64,000 nt of DNA from Odobenus rosmarus divergens (GCF_000321225.1 NW_004450477.1:1831274-1895273), one strand, 5' to 3'. Counted from the stretch's first letter, positions 22,401-34,015 are shown. Notes: a model not told the origin generated them from the letters alone. Numbers and translations: made by a program.

Positions 22401-25044
22401 GCTGAATTTGTCAAAGCAAGCTTGGTTCAAGGGTTCAGACCTCTACTATGGAAGAGCCTGTGCCAGCTAAATGACACTAGTGAGGACTTGAGATCCTTAG
22501 AATCACACTGGAGAAGGCAAGAGAAGACATGAATATAAACAGGCTGGGCTGCCTGGTCAACATGTCACATGGAGTAAGACCATCCACAGAGTAAGGAGGG
22601 GGAAACAAGAGGGCAGGAGATACCATGGGGAGCAAAACTTCCTGAAAACTAACTTTTTTTCCAGGGTTTTCTTCAGATCTGCCCTACAACACAAAAATAC
22701 CTATTAGAAGACTTTCCAGTCATCCCATAACTCTCAGAAGTTGAATATGCTTTCATCTTTGCCACGCAGAATGGTTTAAACCGAATCCTGGCTTTCAAGA
22801 ACATCAAGAGCCTCGTTGTTGAGCACACTCTGGCTTCGGTGCCTCGCTGCTCTCTCCCCCTTCCACCTTTCATCTACTGACCACTGAACCAGGTACAAGC
22901 CAATACAATAGAAGAGGACTAGAGAAGACCTAACATTGCTCCCACTAATGCCCCAGGTCCGGCTGGGAACCATGGTCCCTGCCGGGAAAGATGTCCCTCT
23001 CTGCACACAGGACGTGCATCAAGCAAATTTCATGAGGCCCAGGGTTTTTTCCTAAAGAATCTAAAGAGGTTGGAAACAATGAAACACAGCAAGTGAGTTT
23101 CACAGCTGAGTTTCGAACCCATGTCAGTCCATACTAACAGCTCCTTAGTCTTTCTCTGGTGCCTTCTAATTTACCTTTTGGGCTTAAATGGACATGTAAA
23201 TGTTATTCAAAGTCTGCAGAAAAGCAAGAAACACAGGGCAGGATGGAGAGGCAGGAACAGGCATTTATAAATGAATATTTGTTATAATTCACAATGATAA
23301 GGTGTACCATAGTGATAACAACACACATATTTTACTATCTTTTTAGAAAACAATATAGTTCTTGACCAGATACACAAAATCGCTGCCTGCAGCAATAGCA
23401 GTTATCACTAACATAATAACTAGTGCTGTTATTATAGTCTTATATATATGTTATTTGAGAAGTACCAGCTAACACAGGTTGTCTGGGTGTTTTTAAACCA
23501 GATGCCCAGCATTCCTAATGAGCACATGATAGAAATTTAAATTTCAAAGCAAATGTCAATGCCAAAACAATAAATGATTTTAAATGTTCCTCCCACAGAA
23601 TGCTGATTCTACATACCATGGCCAAGTGCACACATGTAATTATTAGAGGTTCACTGGCACAAGATGGACCAGATGTGAACATGACCCCAAATTGCTCATT
23701 TATAACCAAGCCCCCCCGCCCTGACACTCAGTCCTGACAGCACTGAATCAAATGAATTGATCAAAACATCTAAGAGTGAGAAGGGATATGGAAGTCATCT
23801 AGACCTACTGCTCATTCAGAACATGAGTCTCTATATAAGATCCCCGCCATATAGCCGTCTGGCTACATGCCAGAGTCATGCCTGTCCCCTGGCTACACTG
23901 ACCAAGAGCTCATTAAACCCCAGGAGAGGCCACCATTCTATTTTAGACAGCTCTGACTATTTCATGATCCGTTGTAACTGTCAGTGTAAACAAATCAGTG
24001 ACTGGTCTGAGGACGTGGATACATGTTTATTTTCCTCTGTAAAACAAGTCAACAAGAAAGCCTGTAATCGAGCAAATCAAAAGAGGATACAAAAATTGTG
24101 ACACATGTGTTTAGACTAGTCGAAGCGATCAGGTCACTGAGCCAATGAAGAAGTGGTACCTAAACCATACAAAAAGCTGGTTTTACCCATCCACATTATG
24201 CAGGGGTTTTAACCCTTAAATAAATTTGCCACTGACCTGAAGAAAAAAAAAAAATCAGATTGTTGGTTGAGCACCAGTAGATAAATGTGGCACTTTGGCC
24301 AAAGGAGTCAAATTTTGTTGTTTGTATCCGAGTCACTGGACACACTGGGTCTTTCTCTGACCAACTGACCTGGAGAGAGTATGCACAGCACAGAGCTGGA
24401 ACAGCAATCTCAAAACCGCTGAAATATTCAGGTGGTTGTACAATTCTCTGAAATAGTGCGATTTAGAGAACTAGCTTTCTAGACAGAAAATCTAGGCATT
24501 ATAAACTTAGAATACAGAATGTTAAAAAAAAAAAAAATGACATCTCCCTCATATTACAGACCGCCCAGGTAATGAACTGATACTCATTCTGGTTAAAACA
24601 GAGCATTTTAGAGATCTACTTTTTCAGTCCTTAAATTAATATTTTTCTAATCTTTAATATTTGTTTGTTTGTTTTTCAGTGTCTTTTTCTTGGATGGAAG
24701 GTTTTTTCCCCTCAAATAGTGAAGCAATTTAAGGGTTTGTAACCTAAGTAAATAGACTGAATATATCTTCTCTCCATGTACATTCTCAAGATTACAATTT
24801 GGATTCTCTGAGTTTAATGAGGACTAGAGTCAGACTGTTTCCCATTAAAAAGAGAAAGGAGTAAGGAAGAAATTCAATAAGTGTTCAAGTAAAATATAGC
24901 CATCCCAACATCTGTATTATATTAGAGGAGACACAAGACAAAACATTGACTCTTGAGGTTAAATCTAAATTTCCTGCTACAGTTCCCAAAGAGTTTGAGA
25001 GTTTAGATCAAAAAGGCAACACAGAAAATGGAACAAAACAAAAA
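19472..25044. other. Unique sequence, no gene recognised
   Basis: About 5.6 kb without a clear SINE or LINE. Small simple repeats occur at 20,157-20,186 (A/AAAG) and 24,661-24,676 (TTTG). The open frame at 20,252-20,644 (130 aa, Lys-rich) has no recognisable motif. A weak ancient-repeat resemblance at 23,770-23,960 is left unassigned. Confidence 0.4.
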
Positions 25045-25300
25045 AAAAGTTTGGGTTTTTTTTGGTTTTGTTTTGTTTTGCTTTGTTTTAAGAGAAAGAG
25101 AGCAAGAGAGCATGCATGCATTCGCATGGGTGCGACTGAAGAGGGGGTAGGGACAGAGGGAGAGGGGCAGAGAGTATCTCAAGCAGATACCCCACTGAGC
25201 ACAGAGCCCAACACAGGGCTCAATCTCATGACCCTGAGATCATGACCTGAGCCAAAATCAAGAGTCAGATGCTTAACCAACTGAGCTACCTCGATGCCCT
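25045..25300 (-). mobile_element. Can-SINE, older subfamily, with (TTTTG)n tail
   Basis: Reads in reverse as a Can-SINE: head 'ctgagctacctcgatgccc' at its right end, 'gatcatgacctgagcc' body and a long purine-rich middle. The tail appears on the plus strand as a T-rich (TTTTG)n run at 25,050-25,090. Confidence 0.9.
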
Positions 25301-25723
25301 CCCCCCCAAAAAAGTCTTAAAGCGAGTTTCGAAGGCTATGAAATGCGAACACTTAGTTATTTCTTTGAAGCACCAATTTAGTCAGCAATTACCCAACAGT
25401 CACAAACAAAACTCAGTGAAAATTCTGCACAATGCTCAAGTTTTTTCCCCAAGTTAGGGATGACACACCTGGGCTCTGTAGGTCATTGGAGGTGCCGAAC
25501 CACCACCTCTGATTCTTCACCTCTCTTGTGGAATGCTGTTGAATTTCCACATCTTTCTCTCTAGTGTATTTTTACATCACACTTGAGGTTCCAAAGATAT
25601 TATTTTGGTCTCCTTGGGAATCTACTAGTCTTTAATTTCAGAACCTACACTGCAAAAGAAAACCCAAACTCCCAAGTCAGAGGTCAACAAGCAAGACTGA
25701 TTATCTCAGAAAAAAACTAAAGA
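25301..25723. other. Unique sequence
   Basis: No element or gene recognised. Confidence 0.4.
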
Positions 25724-25763
25724 AGGGCACCAGGGTGGCTCAGTCAGTTAAGCATCTGCCTTA
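25724..25763 (+). mobile_element. Can-SINE head fragment
   Basis: Only the first 40 bases survive (GGGCACCAGGGTGGCTCAG to GCATCTGCCTT). They break off into non-SINE sequence with no tail, so this is a deletion remnant or an abortive copy. Confidence 0.85.
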
Positions 25764-25784
25764 ACAGGGAATATTTACTTATTC

Positions 25785-25945
25785 ATTTATTGTCTGTTTC
25801 CTCCCACCATACATATACACAAACACCCCTAGAATGTAAGCTCCACAGGGCAGTGATTTTTGTTTTTATTCACTGAGATATTCCAAGTGCCTAGAATGTA
25901 AGCACACAGTCAGTACTCAGTAAATATCTGTTGACTAAAACCCAC
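25785..25945 (+). mobile_element. L2 3' end fragment
   Basis: 'agaatgtaagctccacaggg' and 'tcagtactcagtaaatatct' are the recurring 3'-end phrases of L2. Old, diverged, non-coding. Confidence 0.65.
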
Positions 25946-26414
25946 CACCCTGCCACTTTGCCCATTCTACTCTTTGAAGTTTTATTTGTGTCATGTTTCC
26001 CTTTTTAAACTAACTTTCTTCAAACTCTTTAGCAGTGGAAATATTTCTTTCCTTCCTTTTAAGGTCCAATTTAAAGCCTCTGAAATCTTTTCTACATTAG
26101 CTCTGCTCTACTGACTATGGATTTTTATGCACTTAGTCTACAACAACAAAAAAATTTGCATTAGCATTTTTGTTTGCCAACTCTGAAAATCTTAAGTCAT
26201 GCATACCTACAACTAAACTCTCAGTTCTTTATCTTACAATAAACTTTGTTTTTTAACTACTGATTTGATGCCTTTAAACACATTATCATTTAAATAATGG
26301 ATACAGGATAAATATTCAGTTATTCCTCTCTACAGATTATAAAACAAAGTAAGTACAAACATCAAGGACATCCTCGGACCTGAAGGAACTATAGCCATTG
26401 GAGTTTGCAAATGT
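25946..26414. other. Unique AT-rich sequence
   Basis: No element or gene recognised ahead of the L1 that begins near 26,415. Confidence 0.4.
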
Positions 26415-26650
26415 TTCATGCCTGTAAGACAGGCATCTCCAGGGGTGGTTCAGTATTCCCAAATCGATCAACATGATACATCACATCAACAAGAGAAAGG
26501 ACAAAAACTGTATGACCATTTCAACAGATGCCAAAACAGCATTTGACAAAGTACAACATCCATTCATGATAAAAAAAATTTAAAAAAAAAAAACCTCAAC
26601 AAAGGAAGTTTAGAGGGAATATATGCCAACTTAATAAAGACCATATGTGA

Positions 26651-26839
26651 GGGGCACCAGGGTGGCTCAGTCATTAACCATGTGCCTTCAGCTCCGGTCA
26701 TGATCTCAGGGTCCTGGGATCGAGCCCCACATCAGGTTCCCTGCTCAGCGGGGAGCCTGCTTCTCCCTCTCCTTCTGCCCACTCATGTGCGCTCTCGCTC
26801 TCTCTAATAAATTTTTTAAAAATCTTTAATTAAAAAAAA
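26651..26839 (+). mobile_element. Can-SINE inside L1 ORF2
   Basis: Full-length copy with GATCGAGCCCC B-box and CT tract. It is flanked by AAGACCATATGTGA before and AAGACCATATATGA after, so it inserted into the L1 after that L1 had arrived. Confidence 0.95.
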
Positions 26840-26990
26840 AAGACCATATATGAAAAACCCACAGCTAACATCATACTCAATGGTGGAAAAACTGAAAGCT
26901 TTTCCCCTAACATCAGGAACAAAACAAGGATGTCCTCTCTCATCACTTTTATCCAACATAGTACTGGAAGTCCAGCCACAGCATTTAGAC

Positions 26991-27022
26991 AAAAAAAAAA
27001 AGAAAGAAAGAAAGAAAGACAG
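26991..27022 (+). repeat. A-rich / (AAAG)n simple repeat
   Basis: An A run followed by four or five AAAG units, at a naturally Lys-rich spot in L1 ORF2. Confidence 0.85.
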
Positions 27023-28631
27023 ACAAATAAAAGGCATCCCATCCCAACTGGTAAGGAAGAAGTAAAATTTTCATTCCTTGCAGATGACATGGTATTATAT
27101 ATAGAAATCCCTAAAGACTCCAAGAAACTACGAGAACTGATAAATGAATTCAGTAAGGTCACAGGATACAAAATCAATATACAGAAATCCATTGCATTTC
27201 TATACACTAATAATGAAGCAGCAGAAAGAGAAATTAAGAAAACAGTCCCATTTACAATTGTAGCAAAAAAACCTAGGAATAAAGGTAACCAAAGAGGTGA
27301 AAGTCCTGTACTCTAAAAACTATAAAACACTGATGAACGAAATTGAAGATGACACAAATGGAGACATTCCATGCTCACAGATTGAAAAAATAATGTTAAA
27401 ATGTCCATACTACCCAAACCAATCTACAGATTTAATGTAATCCCTATCAACATACCAACAGCATTTTTCACAGAACTAGAACAAACAACCCTAAGATTTG
27501 TAAGGAACCACAAAAGACCCCGAATAGCCAAAGCAATCTTGAGCAAGAACAAAACTGAAGGTATCACAATTCCAGATTTCAAGTCGTACTACCAAGCTAT
27601 AGTAATCAAGACTGTATGGCACTGGCACAAAGACACATGGATCAATGGAAAAGAAGACAGAGCCCAGAAGTAAACCCATGCTTATATGGTCAATTCATCT
27701 ACAACAAAGGAGACAAGAATACACAATGGGAAAAAGTCAGTCTCTTCAACAAATGGTGTTGGGAAAATTGGAGAGCCACATGCAAAAGAATGAAACCGGA
27801 CCACTTTCTTACCATACACAAAAATAAACTTAAAATGGATTAAAGGCCTCAGTGAGACCTGAAACCATAAAAATCCTAGAAGAGAGCACAGGCAGTAATT
27901 TCTCTTACATTGGCCATAGCAACATTTTTCTAGCTATGTCTCCTGAGGCAAGGGAAACAAAAGCAAAAATAAACTACTGGGTCTACATCAAAATAAAAAG
28001 CTTCTGCACAGCAAAGGAAACAACCAACAAAACTAAAAGACAACCTACTGAATGGGAGAAGATATTTGCAAATGATATATCCAATAAAGGGTTAGTATCC
28101 AAAATGTGTAGAGAACTTACACAACTCAACACCAAAAAAACAAATAACCTGATTAAAAATAGGCAGAAGACATGAACAGACATTTCTCCAAAGAAGACAT
28201 ATATATAAGCAACAGACACATGAAAAGATGCTCAATATCACTCATCATCAGGGAAATGCAAACCAAAACTACAATGAAATATCACTCACATCTGTCAGAA
28301 TGACTAAAATTAAAAACACAAGAAACAAGTGTTGGCAAGGATAAGGAGAAAAAGGAACTCTCTTGCTCTGTTGATAGGAATGCAAACTGGTGCAGCCACT
28401 GTGGAAAACAGTATGAAGGTTCTTCAAAAAATTAAAAATAGAATTACCGTATGACCCAGTAATTCCACTACTGGGTATTTACCCAAAGAATCCAAAAACA
28501 CTAATTTGAAAAGATACATGCACCTCTATGTTTATTGAGGCATTATTTATAATAGCCTAACTATGGAAGCAGCCCAACTGTCCATCAATAGATGAATGGA
28601 AAAAAAAATAGATGAATGGAAAAAGCAGTTA

Positions 28632-28632
<1 letters not shown>

Positions 28633-28667
<35 letters not shown>
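28633..28667 (+). repeat. (AC)n microsatellite
   Basis: About 17 uninterrupted AC units in the L1 3' region, immediately before 'gaggaatattactcagcc'. Length is probably polymorphic. Confidence 0.95.
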
Positions 28668-28670
<3 letters not shown>

Positions 28671-29045
28671 AGGAATATTACTCAGCCATAAAGAAGAAGG
28701 AAATCTTACCATCTGCAACAACACGGATGCATCTAGAGGGTATAATGCTAAGTGAAATAAGTCAGTTAGAGAAAGATAAATACTATATGATCTCACTCAT
28801 ACGTGGAATTTAAGAAGCAAAACAAACAAGAAAAAAAGAGACAAACCAAAAAACAGAATCTTACCTATAGAAAACAAACAGAGAGTTACCCCTCTGGTAA
28901 CCCCCGTAGGCATGAGCACGGGTGAAGAAGGTGAAGGGAACTAAAAGTACCTGTATGATGAGTGCTGAGTAATGAACAGAATTATTGAACCACTACATTG
29001 TACACCTGAAACATAACATTGTATGTTAACTATCCTGGAATTAAC

Positions 29046-29231
29046 TTTTTTTTAAAGATTTTATTTATTTGTTTGACAGAGAGAGAGAACAGCAGGGGGA
29101 GCAGCAGAGGGAAAGGGAGAAGCAGGCTCCCCGCGGAGCAGGGAGCCTGATGCGGGGCTCGATCCCAGGACCCTGGGATCATGACCCAAGCCGAAGGCAG
29201 GCGCTTAACCACTGAGCCACCCAGGTGTCCC
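29046..29231 (-). mobile_element. Can-SINE at the L1 3' end
   Basis: Antisense copy, with poly-T then 'aaagattttatttatttg' at the left and CCACTGAGCCACCCAGGTGTCC at the right. It lies between the L1 3' UTR and the L1 poly-A. Flanking repeats are T-rich and not diagnostic. Confidence 0.95.
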
Positions 29232-29347
29232 TAATTTTTTTTTTAAAGAGTTGCTGTGAATATTAAAAAAAAAAAAAAAAAAAGATGTGTCTCTAAGAGT
29301 ATGACGAAGAGAAAGATTATCAGAGTTCCTTGTCAGAGTAAATACAA

Positions 29348-29655
29348 CTGACCCTTGAACAACATGGGTTTGAACTATGTGGGTCCACTTATATGTGGAT
29401 TTATTCAGTAAACACAGTCCTGTAAATGTAGTTTCTCTTCCTTATGATTTTCTTAACATTTTCTCTAGCTTACTTTATTGTAAGAATACAGCATATAATG
29501 CATATACAAAATATGTGTTAATTGATTATGTTATAGGTAAGGTTTCCAGGCAAAACTAGGCCATTAGTAAACTTTTGGGGGAGTCAAAAGTTGTACAGGG
29601 ACTTTGACTGTGTGGGGGTTGCTGCCCTAACCCCCTCATTGTCCAAGGGTCAACC
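29348..29655. mobile_element. Tigger-like non-autonomous DNA transposon
   Basis: About 308 bases with inverted ends: 'gacccttgaacaacatggg' at the left and 'cattgtccaagggtc' at the right (reverse complement GACCCTTGGACAATG). The inside contains 'ttactttattgtaagaatac', typical of the common pogo/Tigger-derived mammalian element. No transposase frame. Confidence 0.75.
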
Positions 29656-29704
29656 GACTGAAGAGTTCATGAGCCTTCCTTATAAGTAAGAAACCTAAAC
29701 CCAT

Positions 29705-30174
29705 TGTTATGGGTTCAATTGTGTCCCCCAAGAAAGATACACTAAAGTCTTAAAGCCCAGTACCTCAGAATGTAACCTTTTTTGGAAATAGGATCTTTCC
29801 AGAGGTAATCAAGTTAAAATGAGTCATCAGAGTGGGCCCAACCCAATGTGACTGCTATTCTTATTAAAAAAAGGGACATTTGGACACAGAAACAGACACA
29901 CACAGAGGGAAAGGGATGTGAAGACACATGGGGAAAACACCACATGAAGACAGAGGATTAGACTGATGCATCTTGGAGCCCAGGAACGGCTGAGGCTACT
30001 AGGAGACACACGTGGAACAGATCCTTCCCTGGCACCTTCAGAAAACACCGGGGCCTGCTGATACTTGGACAGACCAGACTTCTGGCCTCCAGAACTAGGA
30101 GGCAATCAATTTCTGTTGTTTTAAGCCACCCAGTTTGTGGTACATTCTTATGGCAGCCCTGGGAAACTAATATA
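29705..30174 (+). mobile_element. MLT1-type ERVL-MaLR solo LTR, near complete
   Basis: 470 bases from TGTTATGGGTTCAATTGTGT to GGGAAACTAATATA. Landmarks in order are 'cctcagaatgtaaccttt', 'catttggacacagaaac', 'cttctggcctccagaac' and 'taagccacccagtttgtgg'. Regulatory LTR only, with no internal retroviral genes. Confidence 0.85.
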
Positions 30175-30230
30175 CCCAATATTTGGATCCAACAGATTGA
30201 GCTGAAAGCCAGCTAAATACACATATTTTC

Positions 30231-30430
30231 GGGGCGCCTGAGTGGCTCGGTCATCAAGCATCTGTCTTTGCCTCAGGTCCTGATCCCAGAGTCTTGGGAT
30301 CGAGCCCCGCATCAGGCTTCTTGCTCCACGGGGGGGGCCTGCTTCTCCCTCTCCCACTTCCCCTGCTTGTGTTCCTTCTCTCACTGTGTCTCTCTGTGTC
30401 AAGTAAAAAAATAAAATCTTTAAAAAAAAA
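30231..30430 (+). mobile_element. Can-SINE
   Basis: Head GGGGCGCCTGAGTGGCTCGG, B-box GATCGAGCCCC, a GGGGGGG run in the middle, CT tract, and tail ending in AAAATCTTTAAAAAAAAA. No clean duplication visible. Confidence 0.95.
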
Positions 30431-30589
30431 GAACTCATTTTTTTTTTCCAATGTTGCCAATGTTTACAGGTCTGGGAAGAAAATAATTAAAGTTTAAACA
30501 TTCCTATTAGTTACTGGCTATTTTCCAGGAAATGAACAATCACAATTATCCAATGAAACACACAGATGACTTACTAATACTACAAATTA

Positions 30590-30740
30590 CAATAATCATC
30601 CTAGCATCTACTGAGCAGTTTTACATAAGTGCCAAAAATAAATCGTCAAACTCTACAAGAAAGAGGTTATCCTCTATTTTACTGAAGGGAACACGGAGTT
30701 CAAAAAGGGCTAAGTGGTCCAATTAGGGCTTAAACCCAGA
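30590..30740 (-). mobile_element. MIR fragment
   Basis: 'ctattttactgaagggaac', 'aagggctaagtggtcc' and 'gggcttaaacccaga' follow the antisense MIR order. Strongly diverged. Confidence 0.5.
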
Positions 30741-30824
30741 TCCACAATGGCTGCAAACTCAGCCATGAAATAAGGAGCATTAGAAAGAGCCAGTTCCCAC
30801 TACTTTCCAGAATTTCACTTGTAT

Positions 30825-30980
30825 GACCTTTAATTTTCAGAATAATCCTCAGAGACCTGTAGTGCTATGATCCCCACGTCACATCGCAGAACACTGGAGC
30901 TCAGGAAAGGTAAGCGATTTGCCTGCTGGCTACAGTCAAAGGCTGTGGAACTAGATTCAAATTCCAAAGCCTTTCTTCCT
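30825..30980 (-). mobile_element. MIR fragment
   Basis: 'aataatcctcagagacctg', 'actggagctcaggaaaggt' and 'gaactagattcaaattcc' are in antisense MIR order. Confidence 0.6.
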
Positions 30981-30989
30981 AATAATAAA

Positions 30990-31190
30990 AAATAAATACC
31001 CTGTATTGAGCATGGTCCTAAGTTATGAATAGCCATTCTAAACCATCCCAAAAGTTAGAGAGGAAGCTGAGGTTCAGAGAAGTGACTTGACTTTTCATGT
31101 CACCACACTCTCGAGTGGCAGAGCTGGGACCCGAAGGCAGGTCTGAGGTCTCCAAGCCCATGCCCCTGCCCGAGTGCCAGGCTGCTTCTC
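30990..31190 (-). mobile_element. MIR fragment
   Basis: 'gagaggaagctgaggttcag', 'agtggcagagctgggaccc' and 'aggtctgaggtctccaagcc' form a better-preserved second MIR directly after the previous one. Confidence 0.7.
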
Positions 31191-31789
31191 CCAGGTCCTT
31201 CTAGGAATGAAGCCAGTGTCACTGATTTTCAAGGGCCTGTGACAGCAAAGGAGAGCACCTGAGATAGCATGAAGGATTAAAGTGAAACAACGTGACCACA
31301 CAGTAACAGGGGAACAATTAGGATCTGGGGTTCCGACAGCCAAGGTCTCACAAATGCACAGAGCCACAAGCACTCATTCTCTATTTTCCAAATAATTACA
31401 CTCTTATTTATATGAATGGAAATAAGTAAGTTCATATAAACGGAAACCCCCAACAGGAGGAGGGAAGTATACATTGCCAAGAATGAGCTAGGTATCAAAT
31501 GAGAAAGGCCAAAACGGAGAATTTCCGTATGTTTTATTCAGTTTACTTCATTTTTCAGGGCTCATCCCTATGTATATTCTCCCCACTGCTTTCAGTGATG
31601 GTATTCCCCTGCCTCTTAACTGAAATGTTGGCTTGGCAGGAAATGAGAAGCTTCCTTTCGAATTCAGACGATTACGCTAGGATTCACTCTTCTACCCTGG
31701 ATCCGAACCAGGGGTCCCTTTGCCAAAATGGCCAAAAAAAGAGTAAGTTTACAAAACCATATCCATTATATGACATAATGGTGTTTCAA

Positions 31790-31985
31790 AAATGCTCCAT
31801 GTATATTCTCTCATTTGATCTTCACATCAGACCTAGGAGGGAGGCAAAGTCCACATCATGATCCTCATTTTATTGAAAATAAAACTAAAATCCAGTTAAG
31901 TGACTTGTTCAAGATCCTACAGCCAGTAAACCCCAGGCTGGAAGCCAAGTATTCTGTTACTAGATCTCAAGCTCCTTGCACAGCC
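31790..31985 (-). mobile_element. MIR fragment
   Basis: 'ctcatttgatcttcacatca', 'cctcattttattgaaaataa' and 'cagccagtaaaccccaggct' mark an antisense MIR. Confidence 0.65.
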
Positions 31986-32084
31986 CCATCATGTTCTAAA
32001 TTACTTTAGAACTATTTATTTTACTGTATCATGCTGAATATCCCTACAGCTGCTGTCACAGCTACCATACCATAATTTTCTTAA

Positions 32085-32290
32085 TTATTTTTGATACACT
32101 TTATTTTTTAGAGTGGTTTTAAGCTCACAGTGGATTGCGCAGAAAGTGTAGAGATTTCCATGTACCCTCTATGCACACACATGCACAGTCTCCCCCATTA
32201 CCAACATGCCCCACCAGGGCAATACATCCATTACAACTCATCATCCTCTTTTAACTATAGAGATCTTCAGATGATAATCCTATTAGCATG
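32085..32290. mobile_element. Old L1-type fragment
   Basis: 'agagtggttttaagctcaca', 'gtgtagagatttccatgtac' and 'cacatgcacagtctccccca' resemble a phrase common in old mammalian L1 (L1M) sequence. Short and non-coding; orientation uncertain. Confidence 0.5.
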
Positions 32291-32334
32291 TTCTTACTAG
32301 ATAAAAGCTACCATGATACACAGATAATGTAGCT

Positions 32335-32530
32335 ACCTTTTACGGGGCGCATGCAATGCACTGAAGAATGTTCTAGGTGTTTGCATGGTTTTTGACATTT
32401 AACTCTCACAATTCTAAGGAAGATATTATCTTTATTTTTCTAGCTCATGAAAGTGAGACTCAGAGAGGCTAAGTGATTTGCCCACACCTACACATGGGGA
32501 GCCAGGACTCACAATACCCCAAAGTCTATG
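32335..32530 (-). mobile_element. MIR fragment
   Basis: 'tgaagaatgttctaggtgtt', 'agactcagagaggctaagtg' and 'ggggagccaggactcac' mark an antisense MIR. Confidence 0.7.
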
Positions 32531-32924
32531 GTATTTCCAAGGAACTAATAAGCATCAGGGGAAAGACCTCTGTAAAATGTCTCACTCTCCAATTAAGACG
32601 GGAGCACTGCTAGAACAATCCCAGGTCTCCTGGCTTCCTTGAGAACCTACCCCAACCCAACCAGCCATTCTTCACCTAAACATAGGAGAGGTGAGCACAG
32701 CAGGAGGTGCTGCTCAACGAGGGCATGACTGACCGCCATGTTAGCGTGAACATGCAGAAGCAGTCCGAGCCCCCCAGGCCACAGTGCAGGTGAGAATGTG
32801 CTGTGAACATCTCACAGAATCACAACCTCTTTGTCAGCTTCCACCACCCGCCTCTGAACCCCAACCTCTAGCCCAAAGTTGAAGTGATTTCCTGTTTCTC
32901 ATGAGATGGCAACCATCAGATCCA

Positions 32925-33005
32925 GTACCAAAAAAAGGAGGAGGAGGAGGGAAAGGGGAAAGGAAAGGTCAGGGGAGGGAAGAGGGAAGGGAAGGAGGAA
33001 AAAGG
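32925..33005 (+). repeat. Polypurine tract (GGA/GGGAAA)n
   Basis: About 80 bases almost purely A and G, beginning with a GGAGGAGGAGGAGGG run. It explains the basic, Arg/Lys-rich open frame here, which is not a gene. Confidence 0.9.
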
Positions 33006-33304
33006 CAGTTCTCAATGTTTTGAGAGCCAGTGTGACCTGGGGCTCCATGCACCCCTGCCAGGTGCACGTACAGCCAGCCTCTCCATCTCACCCTCAGTGA
33101 ACACAGGACAGACCTCAAAGGATGAGCCTCCCAGTCCTTGTTCCTATCTAAACCCTCTCTAAAAATCACCCCATGGTTTAAACCAAGCTGGATGGTCAGG
33201 GAAACTGAGGAACATTTCTAACAGTCCTTTAACTTACACAGTGTTGCAATCACCACTATCCTACTCCCTCTCCTACCACCACCACGTCATACTACCAATA
33301 ATGC

Positions 33305-33420
33305 TGAGGCAGTGAGTAACAATAATAACTGAGTTCCTATTACATGTCAGCTGTTTGCATAGTTAATCCTCTCTACAGCCTTAGGATAAAAGGCCCCCAG
33401 TTGTTACCCCTAATTCCAAA
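33305..33420 (-). mobile_element. MIR fragment
   Basis: 'ttcctattacatgtcagctg' and 'taatcctctctacagcctta' fit antisense MIR. Truncated. Confidence 0.5.
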
Positions 33421-33456
33421 ATACAAAAAGTTCTGAAAATCCAAATGTTTTTTCTT

Positions 33457-33637
33457 TTTTTAAAAAAAGATTTGAGAGAGAGAAAGAGTGGGGGAGGGGC
33501 AGAGGGAGAGAGAATCCTGAAGCCGACTCCCTGCTGAGCGTGGCGCCTACATGGGGCTCAATCCCAGGACCCCGAGATCATGACCTGAGTGGAAATCAAG
33601 AGTCAGACGCTTAGCTGACTGAGGCACCCAGGCGCCC
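33457..33637 (-). mobile_element. Can-SINE, older type
   Basis: Ends in 'gactgaggcacccaggcgcc', with an 'atcaagagtcagacgctt' body. Duplication CCAAATGTTTTTTCTT is perfect at 33,441-33,456 and 33,638-33,653. Confidence 0.95.
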
Positions 33638-33822
33638 CCAAATGTTTTTTCTTAAGAATACAGCAAAGTCTTTCTGTGGCAAAAGCGAATCTGAACCAAC
33701 ACTGGGTATTTTTTATAGTCTGTATTTATCTACTTAGTATGAACATTTATACATTTCAGTACAAAATGGGTTAATGTGTTGGATTTGGGGGGCACTGGGA
33801 TGCTTTTTAATAGTTAATGCTC

Positions 33823-34015
33823 GGGGCGCCTGGGTGGCTCAGTCGTTAAGCATCTGCCTTCTGCTCAGGTCATGATCCCAGGGTCCTGGGATTGAGCCCT
33901 GCATCGGGCTCCCCGCTCAGGGGGAAGCCTGCTTCTCCCTCTCCTACTCCCCCTGCTTGTGTTCCCTCACTGTCTCTCTCTCTGTCAAATAAATAAATAA
34001 AAATCTTTAAAAAAA
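33823..34015 (+). mobile_element. Can-SINE
   Basis: GGGGCGCCTGGGTGGCTCAG head, CT tract and (AAAT)n/A tail. Perfect 14-base duplication AATAGTTAATGCTC at 33,809-33,822 and 34,016-34,029. Confidence 0.97.

Larger units (their letters stand above)
26500..28175 (+). pseudogene. L1 ORF2 pseudogene, reverse transcriptase and C-terminal part
   Basis: Retains the first catalytic region ([10 protein letters not shown], with the Asp codon at 26,527) and the A-D-D motif ([15 protein letters not shown] at 27,083-27,088). Typical copies have F before ADD, here replaced by L. Open pieces lie at 26,930-27,316, 27,401-27,673 and 27,852-28,175 in different frames, so there are several frameshifts. A SINE and an A/AAAG expansion (26,991-27,022) also break it. 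The product would be L1 reverse transcriptase, which copies L1 RNA at a nicked target. This copy cannot make it. Confidence 0.8.
26415..29283 (+). mobile_element. 5'-truncated L1, reverse transcriptase to poly-A
   Basis: Starts inside the ORF2 reverse transcriptase and runs through the C-terminal region and 3' UTR ('cattgtacacctgaaacata'). It ends after an inserted SINE with 'gaatatt' and a 19-base A run at 29,265-29,283. SINEs at 26,651-26,839 and 29,046-29,231 and a CA microsatellite at 28,633-28,667 interrupt it. Confidence 0.85.

Noticed and set aside
28616..28813. Open frame with a His-Thr repeat
   Set aside because: It is the (AC)n microsatellite translated inside the L1 3' region.
13346..29045. 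The L1 pieces at 13.3-15.2 kb and 26.4-29.0 kb as halves of one split element
   Set aside because: They cover different ORF2 parts in the same strand, but a segment of ORF2 is missing between them and 11 kb of unrelated unique DNA separates them. Two independent truncated copies are simpler.
29705..30174. Intact endogenous retrovirus
   Set aside because: Only solo MLT1-type LTR sequence is present; no gag, pol or env frame flanks it or the other MLT1 pieces.
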